64,000 nucleotides of DNA from Craspedostauros australis. Taxonomy: Eukaryota > Bacillariophyta > Bacillariophyceae > Mastogloiales > Achnanthaceae. Below are positions 49,672-61,900 of the stretch, in pieces. The stretch covers positions 1,896,384-1,960,383 of the forward strand of contig JAMXDE010000013.1 of the NCBI GenBank assembly GCA_026770025.1, given 5' to 3'. Below the pieces are notes generated by a model. The model was not told the origin of the DNA, did not search any database, and worked only from the letters and a program-made list of their open reading frames with translations. Position 1 is the first letter of the stretch, and every line of letters starts with the position of its first letter. The position numbers and the translations under genes were made by a program.

Positions 49672-51724
49672 ATGAAGTATCGCATCAGCTCACTCGTTTT
49701 GGCGCACATCGCTGCCGCCTCCGCCGTCGAAGATGAGAAGCTCCTTGCCGGCATGCATTCACCCTCCAGAGACGATGCCAAGGTCGGAGCCAACAAGCTC
49801 GCGTGGACTTACTACGGAGACGACTCGGAGAAGACGGTTGAGAAGATCACCGGACTCACCAGGAGGCTCCGCCGCACCAAGGAGGACATGGACAGCTCCG
49901 CTGGTGCGGGCGGGGGGATGGACAAGAAGAAGGCCAAGACCACGGAAGGACCCACCATGATGACCAGCGACAGTGATGACGGCAAGATGAACAAGGACGG
50001 CATGAAGATGAACAAGGGCGCCAAGAACGGAGACGTCACCATGGCACCGACCAGCACACCGACCAGGACACCGACAAGCGCCCCAACATCAGCACCGACC
50101 AGCGCACCGACATCAGCACCGACCAGCGCCCCCGACATCGGCTCCGACAAGCGCCCCAACATCAGCACCGACCAGCGCACCGACATCGGCTCCGACAAGC
50201 GCCCCAACATCAGCACCGACCAGCGCACCGACATCGGCTCCGACAAGCGCCCCAACATCAGCACCGACCAGCGCACCGACATCGGCTCCGACAAGCGCCC
50301 CGACATCGGCCCCGACAAGCATCCCGACATCAGCGCCGACCAGCGCACCGACATCGTCCCCAACCGCACCAACAGCAGCACCAACTGCGGGCCCGACACG
50401 ATCCGGGACCATCCCACCGACTTCGCAGCCAACGTCAGCACCCACCGCACCCACGGCGGCACCGACCAGCGCACCAACGTCTGCCCCTACTTCGGCGCCG
50501 ACGAGCGCTCCCACTTCTGCCCCTACTTCGGCACCGACCAGCGCACCTACGTCTGCCCCTACTTCGGCACCTACATCAGCACCCACTTCGGCACCTACAT
50601 CAGCACCCACGTCGGCACCTACATCAGCACCTACGTCAACACCCACTTCGGCACCAACCAGCGGCCTGGCGCCGAATATTGTTCAGTTCTTGGCGGAGTT
50701 GGGAACACCATCAGACACCAACGGCCAGAACCTACTCGCCACCATCGAGAACGAGACCGATCTTCTCAGCATTTTTGCCAACCAGGACAGCATTACTGAA
50801 GGAGTCGCGCTCTTCGACAGAATCAAGGACAACTCCGGAGTCCTCGCCCAGTTCCAGGAGGCCGCCAGCGCGACTGGAGAAGTCTTCACGGGTACTGCCA
50901 CAGATGCCATCGCTTTTTGCCAACAGTCTGGCAACACCTGCTGCCCCGGAGGTGCCGCCGACTGCAGCTGGGTCGGCGTCGCCAGCATCAGCGCCAATAG
51001 CTGCATCGGAATGAACTCCTGCGACAACCTCGAACCGCAAACGATCGTGTTCCAGTCGAGCTGCCAAAACCCCGGCCAGGACAAAGCCTGCTCCTACTTC
51101 AACTTCAACTCCGGTAGTGAGAGGACTGGCATCATCGGCCCATTCGCCTGCCTGGGCGGCTCCGCGTGCTACTCCCTCGGAGCACAGGCCAACGGATACA
51201 GCATCGTCCAACCATTTTCTTGCCTCGGAACGAATTCGTGCGCGGCACTGGGAGCCGGAACTGCCGAGTACCTCACTGTCAGCCCGATGAGAGGCAACAT
51301 GGGCACGGACAACAAGCGAAATTCATTTGTCAACATCGGCAGGGGCTCCTGCGCAAACACCGGTTCGTGCTCCTACGTCAATTCGCACTACACCTACACG
51401 GAGTACGACCTGATGGGTAATATTATCGATGAAACTTACTACAACCAGTTCGAGGGCAACACCAGAATCGGAGCGTTGGCCTGCACCGCACTGTACTCGT
51501 GCCAATTCATGGGATACGGATACTACTTCAACGCCGACATCACCCTTGGCGACGGCGTGTGCACTCAAATCCCGACAACACCAGGCGAGGCTTGCAACCA
51601 GTGCCACTTCGACGAACCTGGGATGCCAGTTCCCCCTCCGGATGGTCCTTCGCAAAATGTGTGCTACCCATTGACGGCCACTCTCAACATCCCCAGTGGC
51701 AGCACTTGCCTTGCGTGCACGTAG
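49672..51724 (+). CDS. Secreted PTSAPT-repeat, Cys-rich protein (about 683 aa, one apparent frameshift)
   Basis: ATG 49,672 (MKYRISSLVLAHIAAASA) opens with a likely signal peptide cleaved after about residue 18. Then a charged N-domain with RRLRRTKEDMD, a Met/Lys/Asp-rich stretch, a linker of about 200 residues of Pro-Thr-Ser-Ala-Pro-Thr repeats (50,041-50,667), and a C-terminal domain of about 350 residues with many Cys in C-x4-C patterns (SCLGTNSCAALG, SCANTGSCSYV, CTALYSCQFMG). Stop 51,722-51,724. The frame shifts at a CCCCC run (50,129-50,133): neighbouring 48-bp repeat units show that one base is extra, and removing it gives 684 codons. Such Ser/Thr/Pro linkers and Cys repeats occur in diatom cell-wall or secreted proteins; specific function unknown. 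It converges with the LRR gene, 302 bp apart. Confidence 0.8.
50041..50667 (+). repeat. PTSAPT coding repeat, partly in 48-bp units
   Basis: Tandem Pro-Thr-Ser-Ala codons. From about 50,113 to 50,305 a 48-bp unit (16 residues) repeats nearly perfectly about four times. The antisense strand gives a false Val-Gly-Ala ORF. Confidence 0.9.
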
Positions 51725-52026
51725 CTGGGCATCATCAACGGCGCTATAGAGGTATCGTATGGTATGATACTACCCTTGCACTTTTCCATCCTCCTCGTTG
51801 CCAGGATGGAAGAAACATTAATGTAGACACTTCATTTTTTGTGGACGCCCTTCCCCACGTTTATGTTTGCTGTGGCGATGAACTGTCGCCAGGCCATCGC
51901 GCAAGTTGTTTCCTCTGCTGTTCATTCACTTGTGGTGGAGGACGATGGGTTGTTGCCATGCAGTATACTATTAATATGCAGAATACTTGCCAAGTGCGCC
52001 ACTTATCTAGTACATTGTACGGTACT
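51725..52026. other. Convergent intergenic spacer
   Basis: 302 bp between the stop codons of two convergent genes; both 3' ends and polyadenylation signals must lie here. Nothing else seen. Confidence 0.6.
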
Positions 52027-54629
52027 CTACACTAGATGCGGGGCGCACCCCACATTGGTCCCGCAACAGACACTGCAACATGGACACGAAATAGTTCCGC
52101 CATCGAATGCACAATCCGAGCTCATATAGAATCCAAGGATATCGCGGTTCAGGCACAAGAAGGGCGGGACGCGACCCGTCAACGCGTTGTTGTGCAAGTG
52201 AATGGCATCGACATGGGCCCAATCACTGAACTCTGTCGGAACAGCGCCCGTGAGATCGTTGTCCGACACATCAAAGATGGCTGCGGTGGAAGTTGAGAAA
52301 ACGGATGGCATGGCATGGCATTGTGAGTGAGTCAATGCATCGTGGTTTGAATAGAGCAGAGTCGAGTGCGGATTGTCCTCCTACCGCATGGGACTTACTC
52401 ATATTGACCCAATCACTACCGAAGCGGCCAGGCAGGGTCCCGCTGAGGCGATTCGAAGATACATTGAATACCTCAAGGTGTTCCAGAAATATCATCTCGT
52501 CGGGGATGGTGCCAATCAGATTGGAATTGGAATAATCAAAAGCGGTGACGGTGGGTTCGTGCGATTCGGAGCATGACGCGACGCCCGGCCATGTACAGAT
52601 GGGATCGGACAGCAAGGAGGTCGGTTGTGTGGCGTTGACGGCCCCGAAGTAGAACGTCAACAGCGCGTAGGCCTGGCTGACGACGGATGGGTTCGTCGTG
52701 TGGTTCGTGCAGAAGGGTACGTCCGAGTTGGCGGTTGCGGATGGTGGAGACGGAGCTGGGCAGAGGTAGTCCAAGGCCCGGAACTGCGGTGAATCGATCG
52801 TCAAAATGGAATCCATCGGCGGATCCACGGCACTGCGCAGAGAATCAAGCAGCGCTTGCTGCTCAGCAGTCAGATAAGCCTCGGCGAATGATGTTGGTGC
52901 TGCTGTTGGAGATACTTCTTTCGGCACAGCGGTCCTTTGGGGACCATTGGGATTGTTGGTGCCACCACTACTACCACTGCCACCGCCATCAGCGAAGATG
53001 GCGATAAGCGCCACGACAACACCAACAATCATGAGCACAACGATGGCCAGGATTATCATGATGACTCTCTTGAACCACGCATTGTCACTCAAGATCGCGC
53101 TCTCTCGCCCACGATTGGTTGATTGGTTCCATCTTGTTACTTCGGATGCCGACATTCTCAATATCATCGTCGTCATCAGAATTTGCCACTTGGGCATCGT
53201 CTATGGGGGCAGTGCCATGCCTCGCGGAAGAGTCCTGAGGAGGAGGGCACCGCAACTGGCACGATTGCCGCGCCCAGAATCTCGTTCCGAATCGCTTGCA
53301 CCAAGTCGTTTGTGGAAACAGCATCCAACATGAGAGTTGGTTGTTGACCAATGGAATCCGAAAAATTTGCTGCGGCAAGATGGTATCTTCGTCGTCGTCG
53401 TCGATGAGATTGTCGAACTCCTCGTCAAGCTGGCTGCTGTCGTCTTCGGCATGCGACGTGCGCGGTCCTAACCGGAATGCCCCCACCTGCGACGGCGCGC
53501 CTCGGGGTGCGACCGCATTCTGCACGCTGTGCTGCGAAGTCGTTTGGAGAGTATCCGTGGAGGCATCGGAGGTTTGCCTAGGTCGAGCTTGACGTTGCGA
53601 CTTGGCCCTTCTTGGCTTCTGCTGCTCCTTCTTGCGTCGCGCGGAAGCTGAGACCTCGGCGATCGTGTGTCTTGGCCGTGGCGAGCCCTTGCGCACGCTG
53701 TTCGCGGCGCACTGCAGTTTGAAGCTGGTGTCTTTGTCTTTGTCTTCGCCGCTGGGTGCATGGCCAGAATGATCCATGTTGTCCAAATGAGAGACCAGGG
53801 TTTCCATTTCCGATACATTTTTCTGCGAAGCCTTGGATGCTGCTTGCGGCGAAGACCGGCTCTTCTCCTCCTTCTTTGCTCCTTTGTCCTTCTTGCCCGT
53901 TCGCTTCTTACTTTTGCCTTTGCCCTTGGTTTTATTCTTGCTCTTGCTTTTGCTTTTAACATTGCTCTTGTCATTATTGCTCTTGTCATTATTGCTCTTG
54001 TCATTATTGCTCATGCCATTAGTCTCGTCATGTGACGCTGATGACGCTGACGACGCTGACAATGCTGTTGATGTTGATTTGGTCTTAGTCTTTTTCCGTT
54101 TCTTCTTCGCGGACGCCTGCTTCGTCTCCGCAGATGCATGCGACGTTGCCTCCTCATCGCCACTGTCCTTGCTGGAGACCAAATCCTCGCACTGATCATG
54201 AATGTCGATGAGACTATCCGTGGACTTCCGTCGCAGAGCTTGGCCAGCGACCGAGCTGCCGTCGTGTCTCGGCCGCGCCTCGATGGCTTCCAGCAGCTCC
54301 GTTTGCTGCCGAACGATATCTGCCGGCGCTTCCAGTCCCACGCCATCCTCGAGATCGACCTCCATGGCCGACAGGGATGCGGACAGCGCGGCTGCCATTG
54401 CGTCGGCCTCGTCGACATCTCGCGAATTCAGACGGGACGTGCTGTCATTGTCGCTGTCATGCGTCGGTGCATCGCTGATGGTGGCAAGTCCATCGCGGCC
54501 GGCAACGGTCTGAGCATGGGCGGAATGCAGGGTTTCGTCGCCATCGTCCTGCGTCAGCTCCATTATGGCCGTCTCGAGGTTGTGCACGAAGCTTGCGCTT
54601 CGCGACGATTTCAGCGCTGGTGACGGCAT
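52027..54629 (-). CDS. LRR membrane protein (two exons at least; frame uncertain near 53.1-53.4 kb)
   Basis: ATG 54,629 has an in-frame TAG three codons upstream. The N-terminal part of about 480 residues is cytoplasmic-type: Ser/Asp-rich, a Lys-rich block (KKKRKKTKTK), NDKSN repeats, acidic tracts. One membrane helix (VIMIILAIVVLMIVG..., about 52,990-53,061) follows, then an ectodomain with YLTAEQQALLDSLRSAV, CTWPGVASC and LRRs (LIGTIPDEMIFLEHLEVF; NRLSGTLP; NDLTGAVP; NALTGRVP), ending in a Cys cluster (CPCCSVCC). Intron 52,281-52,398 joins the LRRs. Frame changes by one near 53,100 (ARERD to LSDNAWFKR), and between about 53,340 and 53,230 another frame reads more protein-like (TNDLVQAIRNEILGAAIV), so two or three small indels or an unseen intron are likely. 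Resembles diatom LRR receptor-like proteins; ligand unknown. Confidence 0.75.
52281..52398 (-). other. Spliceosomal intron in the LRR gene
   Basis: 118 bp: donor GTAAGT (52,398-52,393), acceptor TTCCACCGCAG ending at 52,281. Splicing restores the frame across consecutive LRRs (…DWVNM-T-IFDVSDNDL). Read through unspliced, exon 1 would lose the last LRRs and the Cys cluster. Confidence 0.88.
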
Positions 54630-55101
54630 CGTCAACTAATGCATGTATTATTATATTCTATTCTATAAAATAATGGTGCATGTCATGGAATGGAACCTTT
54701 TGCAGTATGTATAGCATTTTATAGGTAGCACTCGCAGAGCAGAAGTATTGCCTTGTGTTGTGCGACAACAACAGATGGTGAATGGTGGTGTTGCGTCTGC
54801 TTCGCTTTTGATGCGAAAGTCGCGGCCTGCGGTTCCTCCACAGATCGGTTCCTTCGAGAAGTGGCGGGACCATCGCGGCGTCATCTTGCTCGGTGGCTTT
54901 TACAGGTGCCGAAATGGCTTCGGTGTCCTCTTCTTTTTGCCCAAGCCAAACTTCAATGTCGACACATGAGAACACATTGACGTCAACTCGGTTCTTGACA
55001 TCCAGCCAGATGGGGTATCGCCTCTCAGGAGGGGAAGGGAAAACGGCGTTTTTTCAAATTGCGACGAAGGAAAACGAAAGTCGAAAAGGGATGCGGGCAG
55101 T
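54630..55101. other. Spacer upstream of the LRR gene
   Basis: About 470 bp to the left LTR of element B2. It begins AT-rich (54,640-54,680) in the place where the LRR gene promoter should be. No gene or RNA recognised. Confidence 0.5.
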
Positions 55102-55636
55102 TGGGACAGACTAGCTCCGGGACTGACTCGGGACTTGACTGTCCATTCCGCGTACACGGTATTCGGTACCCAAGACCGATACTGTGATGAAAGGCTACCA
55201 CACACACCATGTGTAGTTGAACTGCAATCCATGCGTTGCTCGCCCTCCAGCTCATGCACCCCTGCCACCTGTCCATCTCGTCACCCTGCCGAACATGCAT
55301 CTGTCTTGAAGCATATCCATGTGAATGGATTGGCTACTGCTCTACGGGTGATGATACTGGAAGGCTGTATGTGTGCAGGATCACCACGGCATGCTGCTGC
55401 GCAACAAAGAACGGCTGAAGTACGACAGCACGAACCCCACCTTTTACTCGATCGTCCTATCAATAGTAAGCTTAACACATAAAACAAGCAATCAGAAACA
55501 ATCTTCACAGCTTACTTCCAAGTCTACTACAGTTACATTATCGTCTGATACAGCTTTGTCCTCACATCAAACGGCGTCAAAACCGGTTGAAGGACAGACT
55601 ATCCTCCTGACAACGTGCAAAAGACACGGAATACCA
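55102..55636 (+). repeat. 5' LTR of copia element B2
   Basis: Matches 63,335-63,875 over its length with many single-base indels, often in homopolymers. Estimated limits TGGGACAG to ATACCA. Confidence 0.75.
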
Positions 55637-55638
55637 AC

Positions 55639-55652
55639 TGGTAGCTGCAATC
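55639..55652 (+). promoter_or_regulatory. Candidate primer-binding site of B2
   Basis: TGGTAGCTGCAATC starts two bases after the estimated LTR end. Beginning with TGG fits a conventional tRNA 3' end (CCA); the first seven bases fit a tRNA ending GCTACCA. The tRNA is not identified. Confidence 0.4.
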
Positions 55653-55993
55653 TGCAATCAACTACATCCACCTTCCTCACCCTCCAAGAGACTTCCTCAG
55701 CGCGCAGATCGCTGTGTCCAACGACACCGAGCCCCAAGGCTCCAAGCCTCTCAGGAAAAACGATCCTGATAAGCAACCGATGAAGTTAGCCCGAAGGCAA
55801 CTTATCAAACCAAGCCCTTGCTAAGCAAGCGCACCCCAACAACACCTGCAAGACCAGGTGTCCGTCTCCAGAGCACCCCTGCCAATACCTCCGTGCACAC
55901 CTTCGTCAACGAAGGGAGGAAGAGCAGCGACGCCCGAGACAACAGTCGACACCAAGCGAAGCCCAACGACTTCGACACCTCCACCGCCTCACC

Positions 55994-58900
55994 ATGAGCG
56001 AACAAGGAGAAGACACGAGCATCAGCAGCGAAGAACGCAGGCTGGAGGCCTTCGTGGAGCGGCTCAACCAACAAGCCGCCCAAGCCCTTCGAGACCTCAA
56101 CGAGTCCCGAGTCTCACGAGGAGCTGCACCCATCCCTGCCCAGCAGAGAGGCCAAACGGCAGCTGGGCAAGGCGAGGAAGACCCAGCCCAAAGGAAACGC
56201 TGGGGGCGTCAACAACCCACCAAACCTCGGTGAGACCGAGGGAACCGCTAGACGCGAAGGCAACGCCGACAACCAAACCGGATCCACCGGAGGTGGCTTT
56301 CCTTTTGAAGCCGACGAAGACCCCATCGAGACCCGAAACCACGTACGTGGCGTACGAAAGCGAAGACAAGCCAGAGAAACCCATCATGGGTGGTCTCACC
56401 AGGCTGGTCGTCACTTGGGTTACCATGGACGGGAGGGAAACCGAACGTCGAATGGACGGGCCTTGCGGAAGACGCAGCCACGTCCTACGACAGCTCCCAA
56501 CAAGCAGCGCGTCCTCCACAACGGCTCCGACTCCAAGAACCAACCGGAGCGAGAGAAGGGCATCCGCCCACGCTTCCGAATCGGAGACAACCGCCAGCGC
56601 ATGCTGCGCCCTCCTCAAGGACCACATGTCCACAGCAGGTCTCATCTCGATGACCTACATGAGGAGCAACGAACACCCCGATGAGATGGTGTGGTGTCCT
56701 CGACGCCCCTGGCAGCACCACCATCAGCCAAGCCACTGACCCACCATGACCTCTATCGCCACTTGTGGGATCGATACGACAAGCAGAACAACGCATCTGC
56801 CGCTCGATTCCTTCGCGACAGCCTTGACCCGACCTCGAAGACCGCCTGATGAACCGCCATCAAGCCGAAGTATCAACAAGACTTCAACGTGATCTTCACT
56901 GAACTCATCAAGAGTATCACCTCGAGCTCGCTGGACAAGTACGCACGGCTCCAAGAGAAGGTCAGGAAGACCACGCCCCCAGAAGTTCCAAGGAGAGAAA
57001 ATCCAAGCCATGGCTGAGCCCTTCGCATCATGTGCAAGGAACTTCAAGACGCCGATCAGTTCGAAATCTCGCTTCTACGTACCATGACAGACAACTTCTT
57101 CATGGCAGGAGGCAGAACCACGTCAGGAGAACGGTACCGTCATCGAATCCTCGACATCAGCGACCGACTCAGACGACTGATCGAAGACAAGTCCCTCAAG
57201 ACCTACGAGCGAGCGGAGCCTCACCTGCTCCGTGCAGACCTCACCTGGATGGACATCTGCAGCGTAGCTGAGGATGCCTATCTCGACGAGTTGCAAGGAA
57301 ACTCCTGGCACGCCAACAGGCACTCTCGTGATCAAGAAACACCCCTCGCATCGCACGCAAACCACACCTATCAACTACGAAGGAAGCCCGTCTTCTGGAA
57401 CAGCACAAAAGGAGGCAAAGCGACAGGGTGCCAAGAACAAATCAACCACGAAGAGAGCACAACCAAAGAAGGACCCCTGGATCAACAAACGCCACCAAGG
57501 AAGGGTGAGCCACAACAGAAGCTCATGAACGACCAGACCTTCCATTGCGTGTGCGAAGTGCCGCCACTGGCGCATCTCCCACGGCACAGCCGGCCACATC
57601 GACGACTTCCAGCGAAAGCCCAAAACCCCACAGCTCGAAATCGACCACGCTGCCTGGACCTGCCTGTCCGCGGAAGGCGTACATGAGCGAACATGCCTGG
57701 TGGACAGCCGTGTGGGAGGTCTTCACCTCCTCGACACACATCAACATCTTGACCGGATCCTTTCTCGCCCTTTGCTCAGTGCAAATCGCCGTGCTCGGCA
57801 TCGAGTGCGGCTGGTACGTGATGAGCACCATGATGTGGATGACAACCAGCCATTGTTGCTATTCGCCCTCCACACCGGTGTTCCACGGCATTACCAACCC
57901 ACCTCGACCCGACAAGCCATGCAACCAAGCGTCTGGAAGAAGAAACAACGAAAGCGTTTTAAAACCTCACCCAACACTTCTACCATCATCCAGCCATGCC
58001 AGCAAACAGTCTGTACGACTCTGTTGTTTGGCAACGACGACTTCAAGCACTTCCTCACGACAAACGCACCACCATCGCAAAATTCGACACTCCACGTGCG
58101 AACCACCGAAACAAAACCCGACGGGTTCGCCGATGCAGAGGTACAAGCCAAAACTCCTGTCGCGCGAAGCATACCGCCCAGTCCCGCTCGTCCACCCAAC
58201 AAACGCAACGAAGCACGACCAAGTGAACACGCAAGCGCCAACGTACTTGCCAACGCCTATTACACCATAACGGCCATCTTCGGTTGTAAACACGCCTTTG
58301 CCGCGCCTCACAAGGTAGAAGAGGTCATCCCAAGCGGTGGATCCTTCGATGTAGTGTGGGACACCGGTGCCTCCATCTGTGTTACCAACGACATGAACGA
58401 CTTTGTGGGCCCCACCTCTGCACCAACAACACCGACCTTCCTCAACGGGTCTTGCGTCGCACCAAGTCAAGACGAAGGGAACAGTGGAGTCGGCGATCTA
58501 GGACACCAACGGCAAGCCACGACCTTGCGTCTCCCCGGCCTTCTACGTACCGGGATCACCGTCAAACTCATCAGACCACAAGCTCCTCATCAGTTACAAA
58601 GGAGAGAACATCATAGTGCCAACATCAAGCTGAGCGGTATCCCAGGAAACGAAGAACGAGGATCATCATCGCCCACAACCGGAAAGCAAATCGTCTTCCC
58701 ACAATCACGTGCCTATCGCACAGGCGACCTCTCCGAACGTGCCAGCCGCGCTCACAACAAAACCACACCTTCTGTTGCACAACACAACCAAAATCTAAGC
58801 CAAACCACAGAAGGAACTCCTCAAGTGGCACTACCGACTCGGGCACCTCTCCTTCCGACGCGTGCAATTCCTACTTCGATCCGGTGCACTCGTCAACACC

Positions 58901-61900
58901 GAGGCATCACGAAAATTGCAAACAGCAGCCGCCCGTTGTGCAGGAGTGCCCGCTATGTGCGGCATGCCAATTCGGCAAACAACAACCGCAGACCTACGCC
59001 AGGCACAACACAGCAACGCAATACTGGACCGACAGGGTGTGATCAAAACTGATCATCTCTTCCCTGGCCAACAGGTCTACCGTGGATCACTTCGTGGGAC
59101 GCACGCTGGGCCGCCTATTCACTGGAAGGGGCAAATCTGACGCTCGGAAATGTACAAGCGGCGGAGCGATGTTTGTGGATCATGCATCAGGTACATTCAC
59201 GTGGAACCTGTCGCGTCCCTCACAACCCACGCAACACTTGAAGCGAAGACGCGATTCGAGTCCATGTGTCGCGATGTGGGAGTAACCATTGTCGCTCCTA
59301 TCTATCGGACAATGCCACACCTTCACATCTCCAGTACTACAACCAAACACCTCGTAGCGCTTCCACCAAGTGCATCGCTTCGCCGGATGTTGGTGCCCAT
59401 CATCACAACGGAAGTGGGCCGATGCGGAGCATCCCGTACCATCATCTCCAATGGCACGCACAATGATGATGCATCAGAGTATTCACTGGCCGTACGATGT
59501 TATGTTGACGCACAGCATTTGCCCATGGCAGTCGTGCATGCGGCGTATATTCACAATCGGGTCCCCAACGCAGCCACCGGATTGACACCAATGGACATTC
59601 TCTCGCGTACGCGCATCCCGCTGAAGCAAACTCCACAACCTTCATGTGTGGGGCAGCCCAGTGTACGTGTTGAACAAAGCTCTTGGCGATGGCCGCAAAG
59701 ATCCCACGATGGAACCACGCGGAGAACGTACGTCAACATGGGTCCTTTCACCCGTCACGCATTTCAACGGGTTCCCCTCGTGTTGTCACCACGGACAGGA
59801 TCAATCACCCCGCAATTTCACGTCGTTTTTGACGATTGGTTCGCAACCATCGCAACAAACCCAAGCGACCTTCCCGACTACAACACCAGTGAGTGGACCC
59901 ACATGGTTCGGCGATACAACCTACCAAATCCCTTTTGACGACGAAGACATCATCGCCATGGAAGAAAGAGACATCGAACGTGAAGACGCAAACGACCACC
60001 AACGGTTCCACTCCACAAACGATGCCCCGATGCCACCGCCATCATCAGGCGCGCCACCGGTATTCACGCGAACTCCGATCAACACAGATTCACCAGCATC
60101 ACATTTTGGAACAGCCGTCTGAACCGGAAAATGAACAGCGACACAACACCGGTCGATCAAGTGCAACACACCTCAACCAACCTACCAACCAGCGGAGACT
60201 GTTGAAGATCACACACAGCACAACCACCAGTGCCACCAACAGAGGGAGGCGAGGAGCCGAAAGAACGTGCCGTTACAACTTCGGCCAAACCTGTTGCCAC
60301 CAACAGAGGGAGCGACAAACGATGACGAAAGTGGTGTAATGCCGATCGCAAGTGATTCCCCCTCCAGCTTCGCCACCTCGTGAACCCATTCACGCGCCAA
60401 CGAAAAGAGACAAGGCAAAATCATCCAAGCCACCTCCACTTCGCCGCTCGGAGCGTATCAACAAACGAGAGCCACGAGACGCAAAACCGTTCGAGCGACC
60501 ACCTACAAACAAGTTAGGGGGCAAAGTCGTGTGGGCAGATGACGACACGCTACCCATCGAAGCTAGCGCTAACGTGTGACAACTCAACACACAGGTGACC
60601 ACAGCCAAGACCCAAGCGGTACAGAGCATGAAGAAGTGCCCTGCAGGAGTGCCGCCAGTCGCTAATGGAGTTCACGGAGCACCCCTGACGACCAGGTAAC
60701 ACAAAAGCCAAGGTCCTGGTCCGTGACGCGGAATACCATGCTCCGAAATTTGAAAACCATCGATTACCGAAGAGCTACGAAAGGACGAACGGCGTGGCGC
60801 AGTGCGACCTCGAAATTGGAACGGTTGCCTACGGGCAAGACAGCTCGAGATCCGAGCCGAGATGCGGCAGGGAACAAGAGGAGGCAGCGGCGATGAGACA
60901 CATCCCGGAATGAACACCACATCCTCATGATGAGCATCCAGTCCGACTCGTCTCAGAGGGACGCGATTCATCCCACCGGCAACACAATGGACTCCATCGA
61001 GCATCGGCCACCTGTGGCCACATCACGTCAACATCACCCTGCACATCCGCCAACTACTTGACCATGTGATGCAGTTCGGTTCCGACGGAAGCTGCAAGGA
61101 GCCAGTGCATCTACTTACTCCATCCGTTAGATTTGTTGACGTGTCGATGAAATGCTCGAAACCAGGTGAGTATCACCTCCCCGTTCGTACTTCGGATCAT
61201 ACCAAGAATACAAGGTCAACAGGTATTACCCTGGAGCGAGCCATCGCGGCCATGGAGAAAACGAGTCTATGACCACAGGACGAAGATGAACGGGTACAGG
61301 ACTCGGCGACGAGCGGGCTTCGCGTGGCATCTCATCACGCATGCGAGCGATTTGGCGATTGGAATTACTTCACTTGCACATCCAGCTGGAAGTCGCCACC
61401 CGATGGTACCACAAAACGATCATGGCACCACGATGCGAATTCGAAAGGACGAACAAGGACGCTCGGCACCAACTCACCACGCCCCACATCCTACCGCAGC
61501 ATGATGATGAAACGGACGAACATACGCAATGGCCGGCAGCGGTCGAGCACACGACAACGACAACGACAACCACAGTGCCCTCATCACATACGAATCTGCT
61601 CAGCTTCTTCCACAGCGGCGGCGATATCGACATCACGACCGGCACTTCAGCTACACGCATCGAAGTGACCCCGACACTCTATCTTTCAGCGAGGCCATGA
61701 ATGACGACAACAAGAATGAATGGAGGGCCGCCGCACACAAGGAAATCCACGATCTCACCTAACAAAGGGACGTGGATCTGAAGTGCCGACATCTTCACCA
61801 CCGATCGCATCTTCCCGGGATGTGGGTATTCCGACGCAAGCGACTGCCCGACGGGACGTCAAGAAGATATATGGCGATGGTGCTGCAGAGGCGATATGAT

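Noticed and set aside
50113-50646. Gly-Ala-Asp-Val repeat protein on the minus strand
   Set aside because: Antisense of the PTSAPT coding repeat.
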